In this document: positions 11,701 through 23,065 of the stretch, piece by piece
Position numbering within the stretch: position 1 is the stretch's first letter
Layout of the letters: each line of letters opens with the position of its first letter
Assembly: GCF_004193775.1 (NCBI RefSeq)
Contig: NC_041019.1
Coordinates: 14,107,020 to 14,171,019, forward strand
DNA length: 64,000 bases
Origin: Glycine soja
Lineage: Eukaryota > Streptophyta > Magnoliopsida > Fabales > Fabaceae
Reading direction: 5' to 3'
Translations under genes and position numbers: made by a program
The notes under the pieces: generated by a model
Database searches by the model: none
Seen by the model: only the letters and a program-made list of their open reading frames with translations
What the model was told of the DNA's origin: nothing

Positions 11701-13962
11701 TGGTAATGTTCAGTATCCTACATATAGATAAGCATGTTTTGCTATGGGGTTTTTGCAAGATGATAAAGAATTCATTGAGGCAATCAAAGAAGCAAAAGAC
11801 TGGGGCTCAACACATTATATAAGAAAGCTATTTGTGTTGTTACTTTTAACTGCAACAATGAACAAACCTGAACAAGTTTGGGCCCAAACTAGGCATTGGA
11901 TGGCTGATGACATTGTCTATAATTATAAAAAATCATCAACAAGTCCAGGTTAGTAGTAATTTCCCATGACACAAATGAATATTGATGTGACACACAATTT
12001 GACTTTTTTCCCTTTTGTGTGTTAGCATTACAGCTTGATGATATGACTCTTCAAAATCTGGTCTTGCTTGAAATTGAACAACTATTGCAAGCAAATCAAA
12101 GATCACTTACAGACTATCCTTCAATGTCATATCCAGAAGATGTGAATTTCCCAACCTATCTAGACAATAGCCTTATATTAGCTGAACTCAATTACAACAA
12201 TCAAGAACTCAGATCAGAGTTTGAACATCTATTTTCTCAGATGACAGGTATATTAACTACAGAGCAATTTACACCTCTGAAAATTGTTATGTCCATTTCT
12301 TTGTTAGCTTTTCTCATCTACAAATCAGCACTTCAACTGGATTCATTTTTCTTTGCATCTAACACCACATATCAATAATTCCAGACGAACAAGCATCAAT
12401 TTATAACCAGATTGTTGAAGCTGTTAATAAAGATGAAGGCGGTATATTTTTTCTCTATGGATATGGAGGTACAGAAAAAACATACATTTGGAAAAAACTC
12501 GCAAGTTCACTAAGAACTGACAATAAAATTGTAATTATGGTTGCTTCTAGCGGCATAACTTCTCTATTATTGCCTGGGGGTAGAACTGCACATTCAAAAT
12601 TCAAAATTCCAGTTCTAGTTTTTGAAGACTCAACTTGCAATATCCATCAAGGAACTCAATTAGCTAAACTATTAAATTAAACAAGTCTGATCATTTGGGA
12701 TGAAGCACCCATGGCTCACCAATTTTGTTTTGTGGCACTTGATCACAGCCTTAGAGATATCATCAAACACAACTCAAGGGACAGTAAAATCTTTGGAGGT
12801 AAAGTAATGGTCTTTGGTGGATATTTCCGGAAGATCCTGCCAGTCATTCCAAGAGGCAGCCGCTCTAATATTGTTAATGCAACAATTAATTCCTCTTATC
12901 TATGGGATCATTGTCAGATCTTGAGGCTGACAAAAAACATGTGCTTACAAAACAACATGCAAGCAACTGATCAAGAAGAAACTGCGGCCTTTTCACAATG
13001 GATTATAGATAATGGTGATGGTATTATTGGACATGACAATGATGGCTACACTACTATTGAAATTCCATAGGAACTATTAATCACAAAATATAATGATCTT
13101 ATTCATAGTATAGTTAGCTCTACATTCCTAGATTTATGTCATCATCACAATGATCGTGAATACTTCCAATCCAGAGCAATATTAGCTTCTACAAATGAAA
13201 CAATACAAGTTAATGATTATATACTTACATTGATACCAGGTGATCATATACTAAATTATCTTATTGTGGTTTTCATCTTTTAGTCCCGACGAAATCATAA
13301 TAATGATTTATATTGCAACTTTGCTGGATTTGACAATTTTTGTTAATGAATTTGCGTTTTTATGTCTAAACTAATCATAGGTGAACAAATGGAATATATG
13401 AGCTCTGATTTAGTTGACAAATCCGAAACCATTGAAAGTTATCATTTCCGCTCACTCACAACTGAATTTCTTAATTCATTGACAACATCTGGCTTACCCA
13501 ATCATTGTCAGAAACTCAAAATTGGAACACCTATAATGCTCTTAAGGAACTTAGACCAAACTCAAGGGTTGTGTAATGATACTAGGTTAATTGCCACAAG
13601 GCTAGCAAAACATGTTATTGCAACTGACATAATTTCTGTGACAAATATCGGAGATCATGTTTATATCCCACGAATGTCTATGTCACCTTCACAGTCACCA
13701 TGACCTTTTAAACTATTGAGGAGACAATTTCCAATAATGCTTTCTTATGCAATGATGATTAACAAATCCCAAGGACAATCCCTATCTTCAGTTGGACTTT
13801 ACTTGCCAAAACCAGTTTTTTCACATGACCAATTATATGTTGCATTATCAAGGGTCAAGTCAAAGAAAGGACTTTGAATTTTAATACATGATCAGAACAA
13901 AAAAAATGACTTTAACCACCAATGTGGTTTTCAAAGAGGTCTTTACAAATATTAAAAGGTAA
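8787..13962 (+). pseudogene. Helitron Rep-helicase (HUH Rep + PIF1-like), degenerate
   Basis: The transposase of the Helitron. Likely small exons at 8787-8836 and 8914-8988 lead to an exon at 9148-9589 (zinc-finger-like start CTHCNANMWYDE) and another from 9835. The Helitron_like_N block is at 9835-10330 (QYPLLFPYGEDG). The Rep part has ILPSTFIGSPRYMDQL, LFITLTYNPNWPEI, the HUH motif GLPHVHLLLFL (10912-10944) and a two-tyrosine motif KYLFKYINKG with the tyrosines at 11326 and 11338. The PIF1-like helicase has Walker A GYGGTEKTY (12459-12485, glycine to glutamate), Walker [16 protein letters not shown] and YVALSRVKS. In-frame stops lie at 10331, 10909, 11729, 12678, 13068, 13701 and 13875, with frameshifts near 11380 and 13905. 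Exon edges between 10752 and 10882 and around 11450-11523 fit introns. Not functional as it stands. Confidence 0.9.
9555..9774 (+). repeat. 110 bp tandem duplication across an exon end and splice donor
   Basis: GAAAATGAAGTGCA begins at 9555 and again at 9665. Both copies include AATGCAATAAGGTAGTTACT, that is, the end of the Rep exon and its GT donor. The second copy therefore offers a duplicate 5' splice site inside the intron. Confidence 0.85.
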
Positions 13963-14718
13963 ATCCAATTTATTAGCGATTCCAAATTTGATTCTATGCA
14001 CAATTATATTTGCCGCTTACTCATATGATCTCTGATATACAGTTAAAACATCATCAAATGAGCCAATCTACAATTCATGAACTTCAAATAATCAGCCTTT
14101 CGTTATGAAGTACATTTTCTTATTTATTGCATTTTAAATTTCCATCCCTTTTCATAAACTACAAATTAAGCATTTCTTTCATGAATTGCACAAAAAAAAA
14201 ACTTAAATACTTATCTCAATTTAAATACTACCATTCAGCAAATTAACTCTATATGTTATTGTGGCTCTTTTAGTAGGATAATACACTTATTGTTGCTCTT
14301 TTAGTAGAACCATTTCTCTTTTGTGAGATAATCAATTGCCCATACAAAACATTATGTCTCCCAAATGATTACCCACTTCAGCATTAGACACGTGATTCAT
14401 CTGATAATGGCAATTGTATTTGTAACAATAAAAAAATAGTGTCAAAATCTTTGTTATATTCAGCAATCAAAAAACCTTTCACCTACCTCCACCACCACGG
14501 ACCTTCACACTGATTATTGTGCCCATTCACGTCCAATCTTTAGATGTAGCATTCAATGCTCCACAGTTCCCAAACCACTTAACTTGCCGCCAGTTACACC
14601 CTCGGAAAAGCAATGACCCTTCCATCACCCACTACCTCACACCACCAAACCACGCTTCCTTTTTCTACGACCTCCACTTTAACTCTAAGGAAATCATTCT
14701 CTCAACGCGACTGCCGCC
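13963..14718. other. Helitron spacer 3' of Rep-Hel
   Basis: Non-coding. 14470-14718 is richer in C and may include the 5' leader of the B3-like gene whose ATG is at 14719. A short open frame at 14519-14722 shows no family features. Confidence 0.5.
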
Positions 14719-17034
14719 ATGACTTTCGGTTCATCAATTAGCTCAAGCAAGGTCAGTCTAAACTGAATACCTCACTGGATGTGTATTCATTTGGTGATTT
14801 TTTCCTTGCCTTTGCTTACATTTTTCATGCATATCCCGAACCAAAATTGAACATCTTGTCATCTGTATTTGTGACTTTTCCACTTGTAATTTAGGACAAA
14901 TATATTCCAGACTTCTTGCTTTGAATCCATGATTGTCCATGGACGGTGACTTCCTACTCTGTCACTCAACCTTCTTTCATGTGCCAAACCCTTAGTCCAT
15001 TTTTCCCGCCTTCTATTTCGTTTATTTCCATCCATTCTATTAGGTTTCTTACCTACTACATTATCATCCACCTTAGTAATTGCACCGGTTATTTCAACCA
15101 CACATATTTAGATGTAAGCAATGTTTAAATCCACATTTTTGCCACTCACTCTTTTTGCATGCATGTTTTCTTTTTATAGCAATGCATGTTCTATTTTGAG
15201 ATTTTCCTGATACTAATTCAAAACCCTGTTCCAGTGGGTGTGATAGTGTATTTTTAAATAGATAATAAGAAATAATCGTTCTTTAACACCACCAACGCTA
15301 TTAAATTCTTTAAATGTTAATCTAGTTTTGTTCTATTTCATTTGTTTCCACATTTTCTATTGAACTTATTAACTTTTATGCTGAAATCTATATAACACAC
15401 TCAAACTTCTTATCCATCATGTTGTGAATTCTTCTGAACGTGTCATTGCTAACGAGTAGTGAAAATTATCCAATAATTTAAACTGATCTTACTATATTGC
15501 CATTGTCAATGGACCCTTGCTAGCATGTCATCTACAATAACATTTCAATTATGCATGTATGCAAAAACACCCTATCAGTGTCCTGTTCCATTATGCTGCA
15601 GGCTAAACAAAAGAGAAAGAAGATTAAGTTAAAAGGTTTTGAGTGTCTATTGCATTTTGTTGGGTTCTATTAGCATTATTTCCAAGTATTGTATTAAGCT
15701 TATGAGTTGTTAGGTTATATACATCCTCTGTTATGTTCTTTTCATAATGCTGATTCTGCCTTGTCAAACTTTCTTCCATTTAATCAATGCATAAATCCAT
15801 TGACCCATGGTTTCATCTTTTGTTTTCATTACTCTGCATGAATTACACATGTTCTCTTTTGCTTATTTTCATGTGCTGGATTCAACTTCTTAGGTGTTAT
15901 ATTATATGCATCTTCTGTTATGTTGTTTTGATTATCCTAATTCAAAACTCTTAAGTCCAATTACTACTCCATTACAGCAACACCCTAATTTAGGGCTGCA
16001 GACATTAATTTTGTCACCTTCCTTCGTATTATGTTGTCCCAATCGAATTGGTCAATATCCAAGTTTTTTAAATCTTTTTCCCAAATGCTGATTTACACCT
16101 CAAACTTTAGTATTGCAAAACTGTGTCTCTATTTCTTTGCAACATCAACAAAAATGACTTCTGTTATTAACTTAGAATCCTTAAATGCTAACTCCTCTTT
16201 TTCTTTTATTGCATTGCAGTTCAGATTCCCAGCTATCAGAGGACCATTAATATTGCAATTTAAAGCTACGTTCCATTGTGACAAAGTAAAATCAAATGCC
16301 TCCTTTGCATACTTTTGCCATTGCTGCTTTTCATATTGTCTTTGCTTTTTAAAACAGTTTTTTTTTTCCTTGCAGGACGCCATAGAGATACCAGCTCTTT
16401 ATCACCGGCAATGGGAACCAAATTATCCAGAATTCGTTGAGTTTAAATATGATGGGGCCAACTATGAAATTCGAGTCAGGAAACACAAGGGCAAACTTTT
16501 ATTTGCTGATGGCCTAACAACATTGAGGATAGAATTGCAAATTTATGAATCAACAACCATAAATTTCCTAGCCTGTGACCACCACTCAAAATTTGACCTC
16601 CACTTCACTGCACCATTACACCAACAGACATGCAAAAGACAACGCCACGCCTCAAGGAAACATATCTGGACCTATCCAATCACCTAATCCATGCTAGGGG
16701 CACCGTATCCACTGGTAAAATATTCATATCTGTTTATATCTTCTATACAAATGTTAATTTCAATGCTTAACTTTTTTTCCTATAGCAACTTCCACCCTCT
16801 GTCGCACAATGTCTAATCCACGGTGGTGACCACATGACAATCCTCAGAAGATTCAGACCTCCACTACAATGGAATGTAATCGTGCTTGACAAGGGGATTG
16901 GTGATAAGTATGTCGTTCAGCCTTGGTATAAATTCCTTCAAGAAAGTGATTTTAGCCATGGAGACGAACTATCATTCTACTATAGGCGTGACGAAAAAAT
17001 CTGGGAAGTTGTTATTAGACGCGAAATAGATTAG
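14719..17034 (+). pseudogene. B3-like domain protein, three exons, one in-frame stop
   Basis: Plant B3 domains are DNA-binding folds of transcription factors. The ATG lies in a good context (GCCGCCATGAC) at 14719 and exon 1 ends SSSK at 14751 before GTCAGT. A 1.6 kb intron follows. Exon 2 is 16376-16714, exon 3 is 16786-17034, and all three junctions are phase 0, giving about 206 residues. Exon 2 (YHRQWEPNYPEFVEF... to FDLHFT) and exon 3 (LPPSVA... WYKFLQESDFSHGDELSFYY) each resemble a B3 half or domain; the W..FL....L..GDELSF pattern in exon 3 is the classic B3 C-terminal part. The only break is a TAA at 16685-16687, one C-to-T change from a CAA codon. It ends 259 bp before the Helitron 3' end. 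The B3 call rests on motif memory; a captured host gene and an element-specific gene are both possible. Confidence 0.65.
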
Positions 17035-17263
17035 GACGACAGGGACATAGATTAGGTTTTATAATTGTTATTCAATCTATTTTGTTATTTTGGCAGACAA
17101 TTTTAGTTATCTTTGTTTTGGAACTATCTTTATGCTTATCTTCTATCAATTTGCCAATCAATATATTGCACTATATAGAACTCTTTAATATGAATGTTAG
17201 TCTTTTTGCTTTTTTTACAATACCTTTCTTTTAATTCTTTCATCGAAAATCATTTAGCGAACG

Positions 17264-17293
17264 ACCCGTGCGTATGCACGGGTTACCGACTAG
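17264..17293 (+). other. Helitron 3' terminus: hairpin plus CTAG
   Basis: A perfect 8 bp inverted repeat, ACCCGTGC (17264-17271) and GCACGGGT (17276-17283) with loop GTAT, is followed by ten bases ending CTAG (17290-17293) and a host T. This is the canonical Helitron terminator of rolling-circle transfer. Confidence 0.93.
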
Positions 17294-17484
17294 TGTTGTT
17301 TAAATTCTTCAAACTTCAAAGTACAAGTTATGTACGGATTTAGAATGCCCCCAACTTTGTTGAAGTAAATAATTTTGGACAACATTAAACTCTTAATTAT
17401 CTTATCATTATCTTCTATAAGTATAAATATGAATAGTTATAATGATTTGCTTAAGGATAATTTTGACATTAACATAATAGATAA

Positions 17485-18223
17485 GAGCAAAATACACAAT
17501 CATCCCCTTAAGTTTAGATATATCACATGTGTATCTTCTTTATATTTGACTCTTACACAAACATCCATTATTTTGGGATTTCAATTACATTAGTATTCCT
17601 TCTCCGATAACGATACTAATTTTGTTTACTCATAATAGGCACATGTTAGTCGCATGATTCTTTAAGAAATTTTTTATGACAAAAATACCCATGCTTCTCC
17701 CCACCAACAATTTAAATCATACATTTTAGGTGTTCTTCATGCCTTTGTTGGTTTTTGATTGATTCATGTTAGCCAAATCAATTTCTCCATACCCTTGTTT
17801 GATTTCTTCATGCATTTGTGAGTTATTGATAGTAGGTTGTGGGCTTCATTTACTTTTGTACTAAAGGTTTCACAATTTGACACAATTAGGTGTATTTTTT
17901 TTGTTTCCTTTCTGTACCTATTTGGTGCATTTTTTGGGTTAAAGGTTTCTATTGTGGGGTGTTGGGTGTTGTTGTTTATTGTTTCTCAAGTTGAGAATGC
18001 TATATCATTTTGGGGGGGGTTTAAATTTGAGGATTTCAGAACATGTGAGAGAACAACAAAATGAAGGGTTTAAAAAATATGAAGAATAATTTTGACCTTT
18101 TACAAACACACTAACAACGTTAATCAATAGATTTGGTCAGAAGGTGCAAAAGAAATGCATTTTAAGAGAGGGGATGTTTGTGTAATATGTCCAAACTTAA
18201 GAAGGTGTTTGTGTAATTTGTTC
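17485..18223. mobile_element. Mutator-like MITE with perfect 9 bp TSD
   Basis: A 739 bp element flanked by AATAGATAA on both sides (17476-17484 and 18224-18232). The left end runs GAGCAAAATACACAATCATC and the right end, reversed, GAACAAATTACACAAACACC, giving terminal inverted repeats of about 60 bp with mismatches (CCTTAAGTTTAGATATATCAC against CTTAAGTTTGGACATATTAC). No coding capacity was seen; the open frame at 17837-18064 has no family features. Confidence 0.85.
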
Positions 18224-18334
18224 AATAGATAATTATTATTTGTACAACATTTTTTGTATCTATTTCTCTCTATATCATTTATTTATTACTTGTCATAATG
18301 GTAGTAAGAAATAGGCATAAGAAAGTATGTATAA

Positions 18335-18337
<3 letters not shown>

Positions 18338-18366
<29 letters not shown>
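18338..18366. repeat. (AT)n microsatellite
   Basis: About 14 AT units just left of the hAT MITE. Confidence 0.95.
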
Positions 18367-18368
<2 letters not shown>

Positions 18369-18394
18369 AGGTTATCAATCTTGAGAGTTTACGC

Positions 18395-18957
18395 TAGACA
18401 TGGCAAGAAAACCCGTACCCGTGGGTACCCGCTCGAATCCGTTCCGACTTTGACGGGTAATACCCGAGTTGATTGGGTATGGATTTGGGTTCAGATTTTT
18501 CCCGAGAACCAAAAGTTGAGTACGGGTACGGGTATGGGATTACTAGACCCGTCCCAACCCCGAACCCGAACCTGCCCCGCCACTTAAAATCTTTAGAATT
18601 TTTGCATAATTTAATCAAAAGGCATAGAATTTTTATTACTAGTTAATTTTATTTTAGAATTTTTACATAATTTAATATTATTTTCTTAACTATTTTTGTA
18701 GACACACGTGTTATAATAAATTTATTGATATATAAGTAGTTAAAAATAAATGTTTAACAATCAATTTATTTTTTTTTAAAATCAAATTTTTAATATTTTA
18801 TTTACAAAAAAAAATTCTAATTTGAATGGTGTATGGGACGGGGATACCCGATACTCGACGGGTACGGGGATGGGACAATAAACTCAAACCCGTCGGGTAT
18901 CGAGTACGGGTATGGGGAGACAATACCCGTACCCGCCCCGCCCCATTGCCATGTCTA
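18395..18957. mobile_element. hAT-type MITE, 563 bp, GC-rich ends
   Basis: The terminal inverted repeat TAGACATGGCAA is found at both ends (perfect 12 bp), and the flanks carry a perfect 8 bp duplication GTTTACGC (18387-18394 and 18958-18965), the hAT signature. The sub-terminal parts are unusually GC-rich and full of inverted CGGGTA/TACCCG words that can fold back on each other, while the centre is AT-rich. No coding potential. Confidence 0.92.
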
Positions 18958-18965
18958 GTTTACGC

Positions 18966-19182
18966 AGACTCATGAGAGTTCCATAAACTCGACTCGTGGA
19001 CTCAACTCGTAGACTCGTAAAAGTCTACTTCATACAAAAATAATAACAAAATATCTATAAATAACATACTAATTAAACATTTTAACAATATAATAAAGCA
19101 AAACAATAAATCATAAAGTTTAGAATATTTAAATAATCAAGTTTAGTAATAATACATCACTACTAGACAATAACTTGTAAAG

Positions 19183-19240
<58 letters not shown>

Positions 19241-19440
19241 AGATTTTGTTCTACGGAATATATCACGGAATAATTTCATATTTATTTCCTCCAAAATATA
19301 TTAAATGAGATTATTTTATTTTTAATTCAAACAAATATAATTAACAATTAAATGCAATCAATTAACATTAATATGGTAGATTCTTGTTAATAAATTAATT
19401 AATCAATAGATTGATGTTAATAAATTATTTATTAATAAGT
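18966..19440. other. AT-rich spacer
   Basis: Contains a short run of ACTCG-type words (about 18980-19025) and an (AT)n microsatellite at 19187-19235. No gene seen. Confidence 0.6.
19187..19235. repeat. (AT)n microsatellite
   Basis: About 24 AT units. Confidence 0.95.
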
Positions 19441-19442
19441 TA

Positions 19443-19716
19443 CTCCCTCCGTTTCAAAATATATGATGTTTTAGAGAAAAAAAATTTGTTCAATAACTTA
19501 TGTCATTGATATATTAAATACTTTTTTTCCAAGACTACACTTAATAAATACTTAGTTTGAGTAGTGCATAGAAAGAGTAAATGAGTAGTTAATTAGAGAG
19601 ATAAATGACATATTAGAAAGTTATCTAATATTTTCTTTGAAATTCAACAAATTAATTGCATTCCTACTTATTTGTGTAAAAACCTTGAATGTCATATATT
19701 CTAAAAACAGATGGAG
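19443..19716. mobile_element. Stowaway-type (Tc1/mariner) MITE
   Basis: Starts CTCCCTCCGTTTCAAAATAT, the well-known plant Stowaway end, and ends AACAGATGGAG. It is flanked by TA on both sides (19441-19442 and 19717-19718). Inner arms ATATATGATGTTTTAGA and TGTCATATATTCTAAA are inverted. About 274 bp, non-coding. Confidence 0.85.
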
Positions 19717-19846
19717 TAATTATCATTCAGATATTAATACATAAATTAGTTTGATCAATTTGTATAACCTTGAACGTCATATATTCTAAAAAGGGAATAA
19801 TTATCATTAAGATATTAATACATAAATTAGTTTGATCAATTTGTAT
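19681..19846. repeat. 85 bp tandem duplication spanning the Stowaway MITE end
   Basis: Copies at 19681-19765 and 19766-19846 share AACCTTGAAYGTCATATATT and ATTAATACATAAATTAGTTT. The first copy includes the right end of the MITE and its flank; the second has the terminal bases altered to AAAGGGAATAATT. The duplication happened after the MITE inserted. Confidence 0.85.
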
Positions 19847-21306
19847 TTTACGAATTCATATATATATGAAAAATATATATTACATATAAAATTTTATACA
19901 TGTTACTAGTTATATGAAAAATATATATAAAAGAATTATTAGCACTTTGCAATATTCTATTTTATATGAAAAATGTATTGGTATATATGGAAAAAAATAA
20001 TCAATACTAATAAATTGGTGTTTGAATTGATAATCAATTGATGCATTGAACATATTTAATTTCAAAATTTATTATACTTTTTTTTAGCATCAAAATTTAT
20101 TATAATAATTTACATTAACTATCACTTTAATAATTGAACCTTAATTAATTAAATAGAATTTTTATCATTATATTTATTCTACACGTGATCTGTCTCTTTA
20201 TGTATATGTTCTTCTTATTCTATTTTTCAGTTTTATTTACATTCCAACAAAAATTATGCATAGAAAATTTGATAGGAATATATAATTAATATTTATTATA
20301 ATAAAATATATATCTTAAATTCTAAATTTTCATAACTTTTAAAAATTGTTATTGTAATAAATTAAAATATCAATTCAGTAATATAATTATCAATTTAATG
20401 TATAATATTTTTTAATGTTTTTATTTATAACCAACCATTTAATTACAAAATTTAAAAAATATATTTTGTCATTTAATTAAAATTATTATGAAAAATAAAT
20501 ATATAGTAAATTGTTTCATATTTAGTTAAAAATAGTATACACAACTATAAAAGACAATGAAATTCACACACATATATTTGCAGATAAAATTTGCTGAGTA
20601 TTAAATGAGTATTTTTTAACGAGTAGTCGCAAGTAATGAGTACAGTCCATACATATATTTTCACTACCTATTTGTTAATCAGCACATGGGCAAATATCAT
20701 GATACATGTACCTTGCTATTATGTGTTACCGATTAATATTGAACTACTTAAATATTCTTTGTTATTACCAAACTTAAATACACAAATATTCTTTATAAAT
20801 ATTTTTTTATCTTTACTTATGATTTTGAGTATAATTTTATTTGAACTTATATTTTAGTGTACTTTTATTTGAGTTTATATTTTAGAAAGTAATTTTTAGA
20901 TAATTCTATTTGGAGTTCATAAAATCTATTTATTTAGAAATATTTATGGGTATTTTGAATTGTGTAGATGGTAGCATATTTGAATAACTATAGTTATAAC
21001 AATTAAACTTATTTTTTCAAGAAAATATTAAAATAAAAAATTACAATAGAAATGTATGTTAAAGCATTTTTAAATTATTTTTTATTTTGGTAAAAATATC
21101 CATGGTTACCCACAGATATTTAAAAAATTCAAAAGTATCTAATTAATGGATACCGTGTCGATGACGAATGAGCGCATAGAGAATATTTACCTGGTGAGGC
21201 AGGTAAAGGGTGACTACTACTTATGCCCGCCCTACCCATTGTCATCCTTATGCACTCTCATATGCATTTTTTTTAAATATTAATAAGAGAATGTAAAACT
21301 ATTTGA

Positions 21307-21357
<51 letters not shown>

Positions 21358-21680
21358 ACATATATACTAACATACATAAAATTTAAAAATTATTTGATAA
21401 ATATATCATAGATAATATAATAATATAAAAAAAATACAAATTCTAAATGCAACACGTGCAGGATACGAAATATTACGTTAGTTGTTGTATAAATTATGGC
21501 ACTATATCACTCTTAATTGATTATAGGTACAACCGTACAATTAATCCAAAACTTATAATATTAAAATCATTTCAACTTCAATTTTATTGTCTTTTTGTTG
21601 CTATTTTACTGGATCATGATTTTTTTATTTTTTATATTTATAACATTGTTCTCGTGCACAAATAATTAACTTCTAATAAT
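19847..21680. other. AT-rich intergenic DNA
   Basis: Very AT-rich, with no gene and no element ends found. Contains an (AT)n run at 21309-21354. Short open frames at 20636-20857 and 21447-21665 show no family features. Confidence 0.6.
21309..21354. repeat. (AT)n microsatellite
   Basis: About 23 AT units. Confidence 0.95.
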
Positions 21681-22923
21681 TATTACAAGAATGTTTCCTA
21701 TTATAATGAACTACATGTTCATTGTAATGGCAAAACCCACATCTTATAGTGGGGCAAAAATTCATTGGTAAATTTTATCCACGCCTCTGGAAAGTCCTTT
21801 GTAATACAGGTGGGCTAAGTCCATTGTAACTCAAAGGTAATATAGTGGATTTAGTTATAGTAATTAGTGTTTTGACCGTGGATAATACAGAAGACTTAAC
21901 TGTTAATTAGTGATGAATAAAAACGGACATAAACAAGAATGTATAACGAACTATAGTAGGTTAAGTCGTCTATATTATAGTGAGTCTTTTAATAGTTCAT
22001 CAAACCCACTATAATATAAATGACTTAACCCACTATATTATCCGTTTTTATAAAAAAAATATTTTCAAAATTACTAATACTTGGATATAGATATTAATTA
22101 ATTTTACATATAAATAATTTAGAAATAATACCTATTTGTAACTAAAATTAATCCATAATATAAATTATTTCATTTTCACAACTTAAATCATTTAAAACAT
22201 AGTAATACTAGAACCATGAGTGGAACAAACACATAAACAAACAACAAAACCACACACATATACCACAACACAAACATGATCACAACTTAATATATTTCCT
22301 TAATTATTATAAAGGCCAGTATTTCAAAAATAACACTATAAAGAATATCAACACATTGAGTTCTCAAAATCACTTGAAGCATCATAGACAATTTTGCAAA
22401 AGTTGCCTTAATTTACTTGGGTTCATGCATTGTTTTCCTAGTCTAAAATAAAAATAATGTGCATGTGTTTGGTTAGGATATAAGAGAGATGCCAACATCC
22501 AACAAGATAAAGCATTGGGTATAATTAAGTGATAATTTGTAAACTTGGATTTAGATCTTTATTCATGTGTTTGTCTTGTGTTCCAAATTGTGTCTACTCA
22601 AATAATATTTGTTCTGTTATGCAAATTAAGTGTTAACTAGTCCTTAGTGTTATAAGTTAGTACAAAAAAGGTCAATAGTGGTAGATGTTCATCTTATTGA
22701 TTAACAAAAAATAGAAATATATCATCATACATATCTATGAATAGGAGTCGTTATTATTACATGGAAGTGCCAATATTCCAAACTCTAAGTAATTTGTCTT
22801 ACAAACACAATAGTAGGACTACATGCTAATATATAGTGGCACCAAACTATATTTGTGCAAATGAGTTTGTAATGATTTTGACATTAACTGCAAGAAACTA
22901 AGAGCAATAAAAATATTATAAAA

Positions 22924-23065
22924 ATAAATGGATCTAAAAGAGCTATCAAATTTAATGCTTAACAGTATAGTTTCTCCAACATAAGGTCTACAGAATTACA
23001 TGAAACAAGAAGCAATAATAATATATTAAAAGAGAATGGATCTAAAAGAGTTATCAAATTTAAAG
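22924..23065. repeat. Short direct repeat in CACTA interior
   Basis: ATGGATCTAAAAGAG(C/T)TATCAAATTTAA occurs at about 22928 and 23037, roughly 110 bp apart, next to the PDS5-like exon. Confidence 0.6.

Larger units (their letters stand above)
3192..17293 (+). mobile_element. Complete Helitron, 14.1 kb, three gene units
   Basis: Rolling-circle transposon with both ends visible. The left end starts TCTATATACTATCGAATAAA directly after an A (3191), the typical 5'-TC start of plant Helitrons. The right end has an 8 bp GC-rich hairpin (17264-17283), ten bases, then CTAG, followed by a host T (17294). This gives the expected A|TC...CTAG|T insertion without a target duplication. The element carries, all on the + strand, an RPA70-like gene, a Rep-helicase gene and a B3-like gene. 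Long 5' and 3' non-coding parts contain tandem repeats. Premature stops make self-mobility unlikely, but the ends look intact, so it might still be moved in trans. Plant Helitrons with RPA-like genes beside Rep-Hel are well known; the B3-like third gene is less usual. Confidence 0.9.
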
